This document shows positions 11,248 through 22,216 of a stretch of 64,000 nt of DNA, piece by piece (within the stretch, counting starts at the first letter, position 1; each line of letters starts with the position of its first letter). Source of the DNA: Neurospora tetraspora. Its lineage: Eukaryota > Ascomycota > Sordariomycetes > Sordariales > Sordariaceae. The notes under the pieces are model-generated. The model was not told the origin of the DNA. It was given only the letters and a program-made list of their open reading frames with translations, and did no database searches. The position numbers were made by a program, and so were the translations under genes. The stretch is taken from the NCBI RefSeq assembly GCF_033439725.1, contig NW_026944386.1, positions 1,054,001 through 1,118,000 of the forward strand, written 5' to 3'.

Positions 11248-11898
11248 GATGGCAATTGTGGGGGATTTGGGTTTGTTGATGTAATGGAAGAAAGAGGGAC
11301 GGTTCAGTTGTAAATAAACGAAGGCAGCAAGGGACCTTCGACTGCTGGCTGGAGACCGCTCCTTGGCTCAGTGACGGAATTTTAGTGGGGCTATTGTGCT
11401 TGGCTTGGAGCGATAAGATAAGGAACATAAAATCTAGAATTGGGACGTCAACACCATGGGAAACACACGATGACTAGGGTCAATTCAAGATGAATACAAG
11501 ATCACTTCGCGATTAACAATGGATTACTGACTGTCAATCGAATTCAAGCTTCAGAAGACGGAGGCTATTTAGGTAGATAGGAATACAAGTTCGGTCCTCC
11601 GCCAACCGTTGACAAGAACCGGGCCGCAGCGTATCACCACCGCTGAACCTGTCTCAATGCCCCTTTTTAGATCCAAATGAGAATCGAGATCGCTTTATAA
11701 ACAACATAAAAACCATATTCTTCTCTAAAACTCAAATCAATGCTCCATCCAGTACGCCGTCACATTGCCCATTACCAACGCCAGAGATCAACCACAAGCC
11801 GAAATTTTGCCGGGGAGGTGTATCATACAGACAAACAAACAAGAAGAAGGGAAGACGGAGCGGTAATTAACTCCGAAGATGAGAATTCAAAAAGGAAA
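11248..11898. other. Intergenic: hub1-like promoter and nop58 3' UTR
   Basis: Both neighbours are on the minus strand. The 11,248 end should be the promoter and 5' UTR of the Hub1-like gene; the 11,898 end the 3' UTR of nop58. No further feature is seen. Confidence 0.45.
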
Positions 11899-13922
11899 TC
11901 ACTCCTTGCTGGACTTCTTCTTCTTCTTCTTGGGCTTCTCCTCTTTCGTTGTCTCTTCCTCCTCGGCCTCAGCCTTGCGCTTGGAGCTCTTGGACTTCTT
12001 GGCAGGCTTCTCCTCCTCCTCAGCCTCCTCCTCGACCTCGGCCTTGCCCTTGAAGTCCTTCTTGCTGAGGACCTCGAGGGTGCCGTCTTCCTTGATGCTG
12101 ATCTGACCGCGCTCGAAGCGGCGCTTGAACTTGTCGGCAGACATGCCAGCGGCCTTGGCGAGACGCTCAAAGTCCTCGTCGTCAAGCTCCTTCTTGGCCT
12201 TCTTGTCCTTCTTCTCCTTCTTCTCCTTCTTGTCCTTCTTGGACTTCTTCTCAGAGACATCCTTCATCTCCTCATCCTCATCGGCGGGAGCATCCTTCAT
12301 CTCAACCTCCTGGATGAGGGGCTTCTTGGGAGCCTCAGCATCAGCGGCCATGCCGTCAGCATCGATGTTGTACTTGCGGGCCTCCTTGATGTCCCACTTG
12401 GGGGCAGAAGCGACGGGGATACCGTTGGGGCCGACAGAGACACCCTTGCTGGCAATGGGCTTGCCCTCGAGCTGGCGAAGGTTGTTCTCAAGCTTGGCAC
12501 GGGAGCGGATACCAAGGTTGGCGCGAGTCTCATCATCGGCATCCTCGGGGAACTCGGCAAGAGCATCGGTACGGACACCAAGAGCGACCTTGGAGGCGAG
12601 CTGACGAGCCATCTTACCCTTGTTGGCACCGGAAGCCTGGCCAACGAGAGAAGCGTGGTAGATGAGACCGTACTTGGGAGTGGCGTGCTTCGTCTTGAGG
12701 GCACGGAAAAGGGCCTTCTCGGCACCGAGAATCTGGATGGTAGAACCGGGGTTCTTGGCAAGGTTCATGACGGAGCCAGCGTGGGCAATGAGACGAGCAC
12801 CGACAAGAGCGCCGACGAGCTCGGTCATGTTGGGAGCAATAGCGCGCATGCGGTTCTCGAGGTAGTCAGAGAGCTGCTTGCGGTAGACGGAGTAGTCGAT
12901 GACGCGCTCAGCGAGGTACTTGATGTTCTGGAGATCCTCCTCGGAAACCTCAGTACCCATGGAAATATCGGCGGCAGCCTTGACGGCAGCCTCAATCTCG
13001 TGGGGAAGAATCTCGGACAAATCGGCAGTCGTGGCGTTAGAACGCATGCCCATGGTGACGATGATGCGAGCATAAGAAAGGTTGTCGGGAAGGATCTTGG
13101 CCAACTCGGGGAAGTGCCAGCCGTACCATTCCTTGACACGCATGGCGTAGGTGTTGAGCTCCTTGTCAAGCTCGTCGAGGAGCGAGACAGCGTGGACGAT
13201 CATGACATCGACCTTTTCGGGGGAGAACTTGAGCTTGTGGCGGGAGAGAGAGTGAGAGAGACCGAGGGACATCTCCTTGAAGTTCTCGGGGAGCATGCCA
13301 GGAATGAGCTCGGGAAGGTACTGGCGGATGGCACGGAAGAGGTCGGTGGTGGTGGAGTCGGCAATGGGCTGGATGTCGAGGTTGGGGATCTTGTTGATGG
13401 CAGCACCGAGCTTGCTCTCGGCAACGGCGAGGGTGACCTTCTTCTCATTACCAATCTCGGCAAGCAGGCTGTTCAGCTTGGGGGTGATCTTGCCCTCAAC
13501 AACACCAGCGATTTCCTCGAGGGCAGAGGCGGCGCTCTCGAACTTGGCGAACTCCTTGTACTTGATCCTGTAGGGACGCGTGTTGGTCAATTGTTGGATC
13601 TTGGGGGCAGGCTGGGAGTTGCCATGATGTGACGAGGCAACTTACTCCTTGGTGATCTTCTCAACGCTGTTGAGACGCTCGGCGAGGTTGTCGTCGGACA
13701 GCAGCTTCTTGTCTGCCGCCTTGAACAGGCCATAACTGTAGGGACGTGTTAGACATATGAACTATTATTCGACAGTGTGGTTGAAGTTCGAGACGGAAGA
13801 CCAGCCGAATTGGACGATTCGAACTTCCTTCGCAAATGCATGGACGAGGCCGTGTGCATGGACGTGAATTGGTGTGATGGCACTTACCCGGCACTGGTTT
13901 CTGTTAGGATAAAGAGAGGCAT
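11899..13922 (-). CDS. nop58: Nop58, box C/D snoRNP core protein
   Basis: Nop58 pairs with Nop56 to hold the C/D snoRNA and fibrillarin for 2'-O-methylation of rRNA in the nucleolus. Three exons (13922-13888, 13735-13646, 13567-11899) give 597 residues. Exon 1 encodes [12 protein letters not shown], the usual Nop58 start, and exon 2 [12 protein letters not shown]; phases add up. Residues ~40-150 are the N-terminal domain, ~155-250 the NOSIC coiled coil, and ~250-405 the Nop domain with [31 protein letters not shown] and [14 protein letters not shown]. The last ~150 residues are the KKE/D tail rich in Lys and Glu. Codon use is strongly biased, as in highly expressed genes. It is divergent with vma-6. 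Confidence 0.95.
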
Positions 13923-14447
13923 GATTGCGGTTTGGTCTTTGGATCCCGAACGCGCTGTCAATTGTCGTTGGGAAACAGCAAGTGGGTGTGCTGTTTTTGC
14001 GATATTCACCAAGAGCCTCGAGGGGAGAAAAAAGTCGAGAGCAAAGAACAATTTTTTTCCACCAGACTTTGGAGCACCCACTTCTGCCCACTCTGCCTGC
14101 CCACTGAACGGCGCCCTTTCCCCCAATCAGAGCCCGGTGTGGGGTTGAATAGGCCAAGGTGGCCCAAGCTCGGCTACTGTACGTATCTTTTTCCTGGCAA
14201 GTTCTCTCCTTCAACCCTCGCCTCTGGCCGCTCTGAATTGGAGATGCCAAGACCAGCCATGCACGGTCCAACCCTCTCTCTGAAGCGCGGAGAGCGGCGC
14301 CCTGTTGCAGCCTTCCCGCGGCCCTGTCGCTGAGAGTGTGCCTGTGACCTCGATGGACAACTGGAGCTCCAACAACGACAAGCATCATCTGTTGTTGTTG
14401 AACACTCACTCGCTCGAACATCACCACCTCCAACTCCAACCGCAAAC
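13923..14447. promoter_or_regulatory. Divergent promoter region, nop58 / vma-6
   Basis: A 525 bp interval between two start codons facing outward. It must contain both promoters. I saw no TATA box or named factor site that I would assign. Confidence 0.5.
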
Positions 14448-15727
14448 ATGGAGGGTCTATTATTCAACGTCAACAATGGGTATGTTTTCCAGTTCCTAAT
14501 ATGCAGATCAAGTGCTGACCATCATCAATAGCTACATTGAGGGTATCGTCCGTGGATACAGGAACAGCCTGTTGACGGGCGCCAACTATACCAACATGAC
14601 GCAATGCGAGTCGATTGATGGTGAGCCCTCCTCCCATCTCCATCCCCGACCCATAGCACCTCCATCCACATCACCCTAACAACACTGCCCACAGACCTCA
14701 AACTCCAACTCGGACCTGCATACGGCGACTTCCTCGCCTCTCTCCCTCCCAAGCCTTCGACCTCCGCTCTCGCCGCCAAGACCACCGACAAGCTGGTGTC
14801 CGAGTTCCGCTATGTCCGCGCCAACGCGACCGGCTCCCTGGCCAAGTTCATGGACTACCTCACCTACGGCTACATGATCGACAACGTGGCCCTGCTCATC
14901 ACGGGCACCCTTCACGAGCGCGACACGCGCGAGCTGCTCGACCGCTGCCACCCGCTCGGCTGGTTCGAGACCATGCCCGTCCTCTGCGTGGCCACCAACA
15001 TCGAGGAGCTGTACAACAGCGTGCTGATCGAGACCCCGTTGGCCCCTTACTTCAAGGGCAGCCTGTCGCACCAGGACCTGGACGAGCTCAACATCGAGAT
15101 TGTGCGCAACACGCTGTACAAGAACTACCTGGAGGATTTCTACCACTTTGTCAACACCCACCCCGATATGGCCGGGACCCCGACTGCTGAGGTCATGACG
15201 GAGTTGCTGGAGTTTGAGGCGGATAGGCGGGCTATCAACATCACTCTAAACTCGTTCGGCACCGAGCTGTCCAAGGCGGACCGTAAGAAGCTCTATCCTA
15301 ACTTTGGGCAGCTGTATCCGGAGGGGACGCTCATGTTGTCGCGGGCGGATGATTTTGAAGGCGTGAGACTGGCTGTTGAGGGTGTGGCTGATTACAAGTC
15401 CTTCTTCGATGCTGCTGGTCTCGGAGGCGGTCCTAGCGGTCCCGGTAACATGGGTGGTGGCGGAAGTGAGGGCAAGAGTCTGGAAGACATGTTCTACCAG
15501 AAGGAGATGGAGATCTCCAAGGGCGCCTTCACAAGGCAGTTTACCTATGGCATAGTGTATGCGTGGGTTAAGTTGAGGGAGCAGGTGAGTTCAGAGTTTT
15601 CCCCGTTGTCGGTTGAAAACCTGGTGACTAACGCGATATTCAGGAAATCCGCAACATCACTTGGATCGCCGAGTGCATAGCGCAGAAGCAGAAGGAGAGG
15701 ATCAACAACTACATTAGCGTTTTCTAA
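14448..15727 (+). CDS. vma-6: V-type proton ATPase subunit d (Vma6)
   Basis: Subunit d sits on top of the Vo c-ring and couples it to the central stalk of the vacuolar proton pump. Four exons (14448-14479, 14532-14620, 14695-15584, 15644-15727) encode 364 residues, the length I recall for this subunit in Neurospora. The start [21 protein letters not shown] and the end [21 protein letters not shown] are nearly universal in the family. Internal blocks include [20 protein letters not shown] and CHPLGWFE. A Gly-rich stretch ([19 protein letters not shown]) near residue 275 is a fungal-type insertion. There are no membrane segments, as expected for this peripheral subunit. It is convergent with the mitochondrial uS15 gene. 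Confidence 0.96.
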
Positions 15728-16124
15728 AGGACAGTCAGTTGTCGTAATGAGGTTTGATTTTTAGGTTGCATTTTTATCAGAGGAACCTCGTCCTCCCCCT
15801 ATGTTTTCCTTGAGCCGGGGTTGTTAGTCTGCATGTTATCAATGATCAAGAAATGGGAAGGGGAGAAAAGGCGTATTGGGCGCGAATGGCCAAAGTATTA
15901 TATCTGGACTCTTGAGGAACACAAAGGGGGGTATCATCATCAGCATTGCCCTGCCCCCGCGTGCGCCCCTGGTTTTCTCCGGTTATTGTTTATTGTTGTA
16001 TTGTACATAGAGAAGGCCTCTTTGTTTTGTTACACACGCTTTCCTGCTACAACTGGGAATCACATCTTCTTCCACTCACTCACACACAAACACACACGAC
16101 AACCGACCGGGTGCGTTGAATGTA
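15728..16124. other. Convergent 3' intergenic region
   Basis: About 400 bp between the tail-to-tail ends of vma-6 and the mitochondrial uS15 gene; presumably the two 3' UTRs. No other feature is seen. Confidence 0.45.
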
Positions 16125-17198
16125 TTAGAGGGTGATCTGACCCTTCCAGGTGGCGGGCGTCAGACCCAGAGTCTCGAGCATGTGATGCCACCTTCCACTG
16201 CCTCTCTCCTTGCGCTCCATGTAGCTCAGCAGCCTCTGGCGCTTGTGGCACAGCCTCCGCAAACTGCGCTTGTTGTTCTTGTCTCTGTTGCCGCCGTGGC
16301 CCTCGAGCGCCTTGGTGAGCGCCCTGATCTTGGACGTCAGGATGGCGATCTGCACCTCACTGCTGCCCGTGTCCGGGCCTGCCCGCACCGGCTGGGGCTT
16401 TGGCTCCACTCCGCGCGCCAGCGGCGGCGTCGGCCTCTCGACGGTGTGATCTGTGTTGTGGCGACCAAAGGTCTCGATGCAGCGGCGAATGTTGGCGTGT
16501 TTGCGGTCCTTGGCACCACCATGCTCAAGCTTCGCGATACGCTCGAGGGCGGCGACGGCCTTGGCGTGTCTGGCGGCGTGCTCGCGAGCCTCCTCGTCCT
16601 CCTTCTCCGGGTCGGCCGTCGACCGGTCCTCGGCCTTGATGGGCTTCAAGATGTGTTCGGCGTACTGGATGGCGCTGTCGAACTCGTCCTTGTTGAGCAG
16701 GTAGTTCCGTAGGTGCGGCGAGGTCGGGAGGGGCTTGGGTTCCTCAACCACCTGGCCGTCGGGACCGGCCTTGGGCGCCGAGACGGGGGCCTGGCCGGCG
16801 CTGTCGAAGGACTCGACGAAGGGGGTCGTGATGCCCTTGACCGGGTCGCCCCATGCGGCGTCGCGTTCGGCCTGGAGCTCCGCCTGGCGCTTGACGTTGA
16901 CGGCCTTGCGCTGTTGCGCCTGGGCCCAGCCGTAAGGGTCCTGCTTCATTTTACGCTTCTTTTCTTTCTGGGAGATGTTGGCGGTTTGGATGAGAGGTTG
17001 CAGGGCCTGCGCCGGAGAGGCGACGGCGGGGCGGAGACATACTGTCGTTTCCGCAGCAACATGTCAGTACGTTATGTTGGCGGGGGACATCATGGAGAGG
17101 AACAACAAGAGACACAGGAGAAAAGTTTATAAGGTAATAAGAGCTCACGTACGTGTGAGGCTGCGAAGCCCTTGAGGGCCAGGTAGCCTGGGAGGCAT
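16125..17198 (-). CDS. Mitochondrial small-subunit ribosomal protein uS15m (Mrps28-like)
   Basis: Two exons (17198-17153 and 17041-16125) encode 320 residues. Exon 1 gives MPPRLPGPQGLRSLT, a basic, hydroxylated start consistent with a mitochondrial targeting sequence, and joins in phase 1. Residues ~20-50 continue with RPAVASPAQALQPLIQ. The uS15 domain is at the C-terminus, ~225-310: DTGSSEVQIAILTSKI, GNRDKNNKRSLRRLCHKRQRLLSYM and RWHHMLETLGL. The long N-terminal extension with Lys/Glu helices is normal for fungal mitochondrial versions. It is divergent with cytosolic rps0, so a mitochondrial and a cytosolic ribosomal gene share one intergenic region. The alternative donor 4 nt downstream breaks the frame, which is why the first was used. 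Confidence 0.88.
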
Positions 17199-17848
17199 GG
17201 TGGTTGGGTGTGGTGGTGGTGGTGGAGGTGCACCGGCGTGGTCGGTCTCGAGGTGCAAGTCGGCGCAACAACTTTCTTCAAGTCTCGCAGCTTGGCCCGG
17301 CGGTCCCTCCTCGTCCCTCCAGGTCACGCTCCGGCCGATGTTGAACAACTTCCCGTGTCGGTCCGCACCTGGACCAAATTTTGGGTTCCAATTGCGCTAG
17401 GCTGGGATCAGGCTAGCTCATCTCTGGATTTGGGGCTGCGAACCGTGAAGTGGAGTGGCTCATCGGCCATTCTAAAGTCCGACCACCCAGAGTGAAGCAA
17501 ACCGTGGGATTCAGAAAAGACATTGCGTCAAAGTCGAGATCTGGTGGGGCCGAGCTTCTTCATAGCTGTTGATTGGGTGCAGCGCCTTCGTCAAGATGAA
17601 GAGTACGTACCGTGTCCCAAAGGCTTGGCACGGTCAACTGTCAACCAACTGCACAGCCCTGGCGGGGCAGTCGGCGCACTCGCGGCACTCCACAAAATTG
17701 AATTTGTGTGCGAAAATCAGAGGAAGAAGCTCGGACGTCCCGCGCCTTGGCTGGCCTGGTTGAATTAGAAGAAAAATATATTCAACCTCCACGCCGTCTT
17801 CCTGACACCTCCTCAGTCCTCACACCGCAAGGCCAGAGATCAGTCAAG
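17199..17848. promoter_or_regulatory. Divergent promoter region, uS15m / rps0
   Basis: A 650 bp interval between the outward starts of a mitochondrial and a cytosolic ribosomal protein gene. A simple GGT/GTGGT-rich tract lies at about 17,200-17,235 in the uS15m leader. An AT-rich stretch at about 17,770 lies ~80 bp before the rps0 start. Specific regulatory sites cannot be named. Confidence 0.5.
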
Positions 17849-19064
17849 ATGGCGCCCGCTAACCTCCCCTCCATCTTCAATGCCACGAGCACCGATATTG
17901 AGCAGCTCCTTGCTGCTCAGTGCCACATCGGCTCCAAGAAGTGCGTTTTTGCGAAATCCACCTCGCCGGCGACATGGCCGAGAAGAAGAGATCACGAAAT
18001 GCTGACTTTGTGCGATTGCGAATAGCCTCGGTGTTCACATGCAGCGTATGCACTCCTCCCTCGAAATATCCACACTTGTCGAAACAACGCCTTGCGACAA
18101 ATCCCTGACCTGACTTCTCTCTGCAGCTTACCTCTGGAAGACTCGCGCCGACGGTGTCAACATCCTGAACGTTGGCAAGACCTGGTATGTGGAGGATCGA
18201 TCGCACGAGTGGATGGTGACCAAGTGGAGGAGGATACTTGGTCACCGTGATACCTCAAACAAAGGCCACAATGGCTGACAGTGCTGGCTCACCACAGGGA
18301 GAAGATCGTCCTTGCTGCCCGCATCATCGCCGCCATCGACAACCCGTCCGACATCTGCGTTATCTCTGCCCGTCCCTACGGTCAGCGTGCCGTCCTGAAG
18401 TTCGCCGCCCACACCGGTGCTCAGGCCATCGCCGGTCGCTTCACCCCCGGTTCCTTCACCAACTACATCACCCGCTCTTTCAAGGAGCCCCGCCTCATCA
18501 TCGTCACCGACCCCCGCACTGATGCCCAGGCCATCAAGGAGGCTTCCTACGTCAACATCCCCGTCATTGCCCTCTGCGATGCCGACTCGCCCACCGAGTA
18601 CGTCGATGTTGCCATCCCCACCAACAACAAGGGTCGCCACGCCATCGGCTGCGTCTGGTGGATGCTTGCCCGTGAGGTCCTCCGCCTCCGCGGTACCATC
18701 TACAACCGCGAGACCCCCTGGGACGTCATGGTCGATCTCTACTTCTGTATGTATCCCCCGCAGCCCCCGTGACCGTTTGTGGGACAATGTCTCTAACTAT
18801 TAACCTACAGACCGCGACCCCGAGGCTGAGGCCGAGGAGAAGGTTGAGGAGGAGAAGCTCCCCGGTGTTGAGGAGGAGGGTGTTGCCGCCATTGAGTCCG
18901 GCTTCCCCGCCACTGGTGACTGGGAGGCTGCCCCCGCTGGCTTCCCCGCCACCGGTGAGTGGTCCGATGCCGCTCCCGGTGCCGCTGCCCCCAACTGGGA
19001 CGCTACTGCCCCTGCCACCACTGCTGACTGGTCCGCCACCGAGGCCAAGGAGTCCAGCTGGTAA
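17849..19064 (+). CDS. rps0: 40S ribosomal protein S0 (uS2)
   Basis: uS2 is a structural protein of the small cytosolic subunit. Five exons (17849-17940, 18026-18045, 18127-18184, 18298-18746, 18811-19064) encode 290 residues; exon 2 is only 20 nt. Key blocks are [55 protein letters not shown] and [19 protein letters not shown]. The acidic tail after residue ~210 holds repeats of GFPATG-(D/E)-W followed by further Trp-Asp/Ser units, the pattern of the RPSA tail. Codon use is the most biased in the window. The multi-intron 5' part is typical for fungal ribosomal protein genes; I saw no convincing snoRNA in those introns. Confidence 0.96.
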
Positions 19065-20213
19065 ACAGTTGTAATCGAAAAAACACATTCGGTTTCTGGG
19101 TCAAGAATGGCGTAATGGAGGCGTGATGGAGACTGGACTTGTGGCTTGAACCTCGCCCACCGATTTCCAACACGAATTGATCATGAATACCCCCAACAAT
19201 GGAATCTGGCTCTGGCTTCTTGCAAACCGCTTATCCCCTGGCAATGGGTCAAATTTGACCGCACTAATGAGGGAAAGATACTCGATCTGGCGCCATCTAC
19301 TCTTGTATATGCTGTCTGGAGAGAGGGAATGCCCTGTGGGGTCAAAAGGGGTGGACTTAATCGTTATCCCGCCCTTGCCATGTGGTGCGATTTGTGAAGT
19401 TTGGGGATCTTAAAACAGATGAGATTTGCTCCGAATGGATACGTCCCGACCCTACTGTGTGCTTCCCTCCTGTGATATGATGACCTTGGCCGTATTCCAG
19501 ATCCCCTTGTCTCGGATTATGTAATCATGGCCCTACGAGATTGTCCAAAGTAAACAAACCATTCAGGGGCTGCGACTTTCAACCTAGGAATGGCCCATGT
19601 TCTTGACTGGCCTTTGTGAGATGTATGGCCTGACCTTTGGATGGTGCGTTATCCCTTTATAGTTGCTTTCTCCAGCATACGACGGCAAACGTTAATGACC
19701 TTTAAACAGCTTCGCCCAACATGGGTAGGGCATTGCGGCTCTGTCCATGAAGCTGGCAAGATGATGCTCATGACCGAAAAAAACCCGCTGGAGGATTCAA
19801 GAGATGACGGCGAATTATTGTATCAAAAGGGCTGTTCGTAGTTGCGACAGCATCGTCTCGAATCTACCTCCTTATCGCCTCCTCTTGGCACCACTGTACA
19901 TACGAGGTGCATTCAGCATGGTGGAAGCATGCCAGGGATGAGTGAAGAAGGTTCACGCCTTGATGACTTCTTCCCGAGGTATCTCGTTCCAGAAATGTCT
20001 TTCCGATCAACAGTATTCGATGCATTATGGACTATCGCGGCACTTTCGTCGATAATGTCAGTTCCTGCTGGAACTTGCTGGTCACTCGCCATCCGTCCAC
20101 GGCACCGCCATATATGTTGCACCTAGGTTGGCCCAATACAGGTGCTTGGAAAGTCGCTCATCACTCACTCGGCATCGGAGGGTGGCATCATTGCAGTCAT
20201 TACCTCTGTCAAC
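19065..20213. other. Intergenic region, no supported gene
   Basis: The first part should be the rps0 3' UTR. Short frames on both strands overlap one another and none resembles a known family. The end is the probable promoter of the first F-box-like gene. Confidence 0.45.
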
Positions 20214-21711
20214 ATGAGCCCCTTCCTTCCTCACGACGTGCTCTACCAAGTAAGCAACTCCCTGCCCTTCCTTCCTGTCATTGCTCTTGGGAAGGAGCAT
20301 ATGGCTATTCCAAATGAGGGGTACAACTTCTGGGATTTGGCGGAAGGTCTACTTCGTACTTCCTGTTCTCCTCAATCAACTTACCATCAACTTTCGAACC
20401 ATTTTTTGAGATTGTCGGCTCCAGCACCAGCCACTCTCCCAATTCCCGAATGCTTCCAATATCTTGCCCGTCTTCTCTATATTGCCTCGTCCATGACCGA
20501 AAATTTGAGACCTTATCGCTCATGGGTGATGGGCACAAGGTCTTCCGCTTTTTTGTTAGGGACGAGATCGCTAACACCGCAGCTCCTTTCAGGTCATCCA
20601 CCACTTCTGCCTCCTCCATCTTCCTTCCGGAGGCAATCACTCTCTCATTGATCCCTCCGTCCAACAACTTCTGCAGTTGCGTCTCATCTCCCGCGCCTTC
20701 TACCACGCCGCCACGCCGCACATCCTCAAGCACGTTCCGTTGACCTTTGATGAAGAAATTGACCGCTGGCCACAGTCTTTACGGTTTTGGTCTAGTGAAG
20801 AGACGAAGCACTTGAGGGCGAGGTTGAGGAAGCTGAAAGTTGTTGTGCGGAGCCGTCGGATTGCAATCGAATGCCTTGTCGAAGATAACACCCCACCGGA
20901 TCAAGCGCTGGCTCTTTCTGCTACCAAGGAGCGTCAACTACGAACTTGTACGACGGAGTTGATGGAGAAGCTCGAACTACCTATGGTTGGCCTACCCAGT
21001 CTGAGGGAGTTGAGTCTTAGCGTTGACGAATCCATCACCGTCCATAATGACGACTTCATTGTCAACAGAACCGTGCCCAACCTTGTGCTCAGAACCGCCA
21101 GGGGTTTTAGGTGCGCCTTGAGCGACGGGAGGCTTGACCACTTGACCAGCCTGAGGGTGGAGGCGACTGCCAACCAGCTTGCGGAGATTGTGTTGAGCGC
21201 GGCAAGATCGAAGCGGCTTTGCACGAACTTGAAATCGCTTCATTGCCTTCTGCGAGAGTGGACTGGCGATGGGGAGGTTATGGAAGAAATCTTGTCCGAT
21301 GATGCGGTCCCGGACTTGGTGAAGCTGTGCCCCAACCTGCAAGAACTTATTGCTTTTGGGGTGCTCGCGAAGCTGCGGCTTCATCCGGAAAACAAAGGCC
21401 TAGACAAGCTGATCTTGTGCAATATTTGTATCCCTTGGAAGCCGTTCGAATGGCTGAAGAATCTGGTGGCGAGGAATACGTCAGTGGAACTCATAGATAT
21501 CCACTTCCGGGACTACCTTGGTTGGTGATAATATGCCCCTTTTAACATTCATCTAGCTATTCAAGCTACAAGGGATCATGACTAACCTATGTATAATGCC
21601 CACGTAACAGGAACTTCCGAATACAAGACCTTACAAAAAAAGCTACACTGCTACAGCTTACAGGTCATGGAAGGAGTTAAGCTCGTCTTCCCAGAGCCTC
21701 TTGAGTTATAG
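20214..21711 (+). CDS. F-box-like protein, paralogue 1 of 4
   Basis: Exons 20214-20249, 20593-21520 and a proposed 21611-21711 give 354 residues. Exon 1 encodes MSPFLPHDVLYQ and exon 2 continues with VIHHFCLL and LLQLRLISRAFYHAATPHILKHVPLTF, the two halves of an F-box-like domain; F-box proteins present substrates to SCF ubiquitin ligases. The rest carries leucine-spaced helices and blocks shared with the neighbours (LPSLRELSLSVD, CPNLQELI, LRLHPENKGLDKLIL). Intron 1 is 343 nt, longer than in paralogues 2 and 3. The second donor is GTTGGT, poor compared with GTAAGT in the paralogues; without splicing the protein would end at 21528. The third exon is proposed because it stays in phase and resembles the paralogues' last exon. 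Substrate unknown. Confidence 0.65.
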
Positions 21712-22216
21712 CAAAGGAGACCCACATCACTTCTGCCGAAAGCCCTTTTGCCGATAAAGAAGAGAAGAGGGGAGTAGCTGGTTGATGATTCCCTTCGGAG
21801 GAATCACGGGTCGTTGTTTTCGATTGCAAAGGTGGGATAAGTTGATGATTGTGAGTCAGACCTTGCATATTCCCAGACTCCTAATGAGAAAGATCATGTT
21901 GGCACTTCTGGAAAAATGTCACTTTTAACTTTTTGACATGGTGTCTTGACTTGTTCTTTAGACTTGATGACCCTTCTCTTGCTTCGCGTTATCTTTTTGC
22001 TTCTACAACCAACACTGAGTTGCTCGTGGTATTAGTCTTAAGCTATTATGTGTGGGGGGGTTCTTTCTCCTTCTGTTTCGTAAGCGGCCATTGAGTGGAT
22101 TCTACATGTCCTTTCCAGTCTGGGAGGGAGTTCCGCATATTTGAGGACGAGTGTCAGCCCTCTTGACTTGGGGCTCTCCGAAGAGTCATCACTCGGTTAC
22201 AGTACTTCTCTCCACC
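21712..22216. other. Intergenic between F-box-like paralogues 1 and 2
   Basis: No gene or copy of the neighbouring TIR element is seen. The last ~100 bp are the likely leader of paralogue 2. Confidence 0.4.

Noticed and set aside
11740-13632. Long plus-strand frame opposite nop58
   Set aside because: It is the antisense shadow of the highly codon-biased nop58 exon, Leu/Gly-rich and without any family signal.
17940-18297. snoRNA inside rps0 introns
   Set aside because: No convincing paired C (RTGATGA) and D (CTGA) boxes at intron ends.
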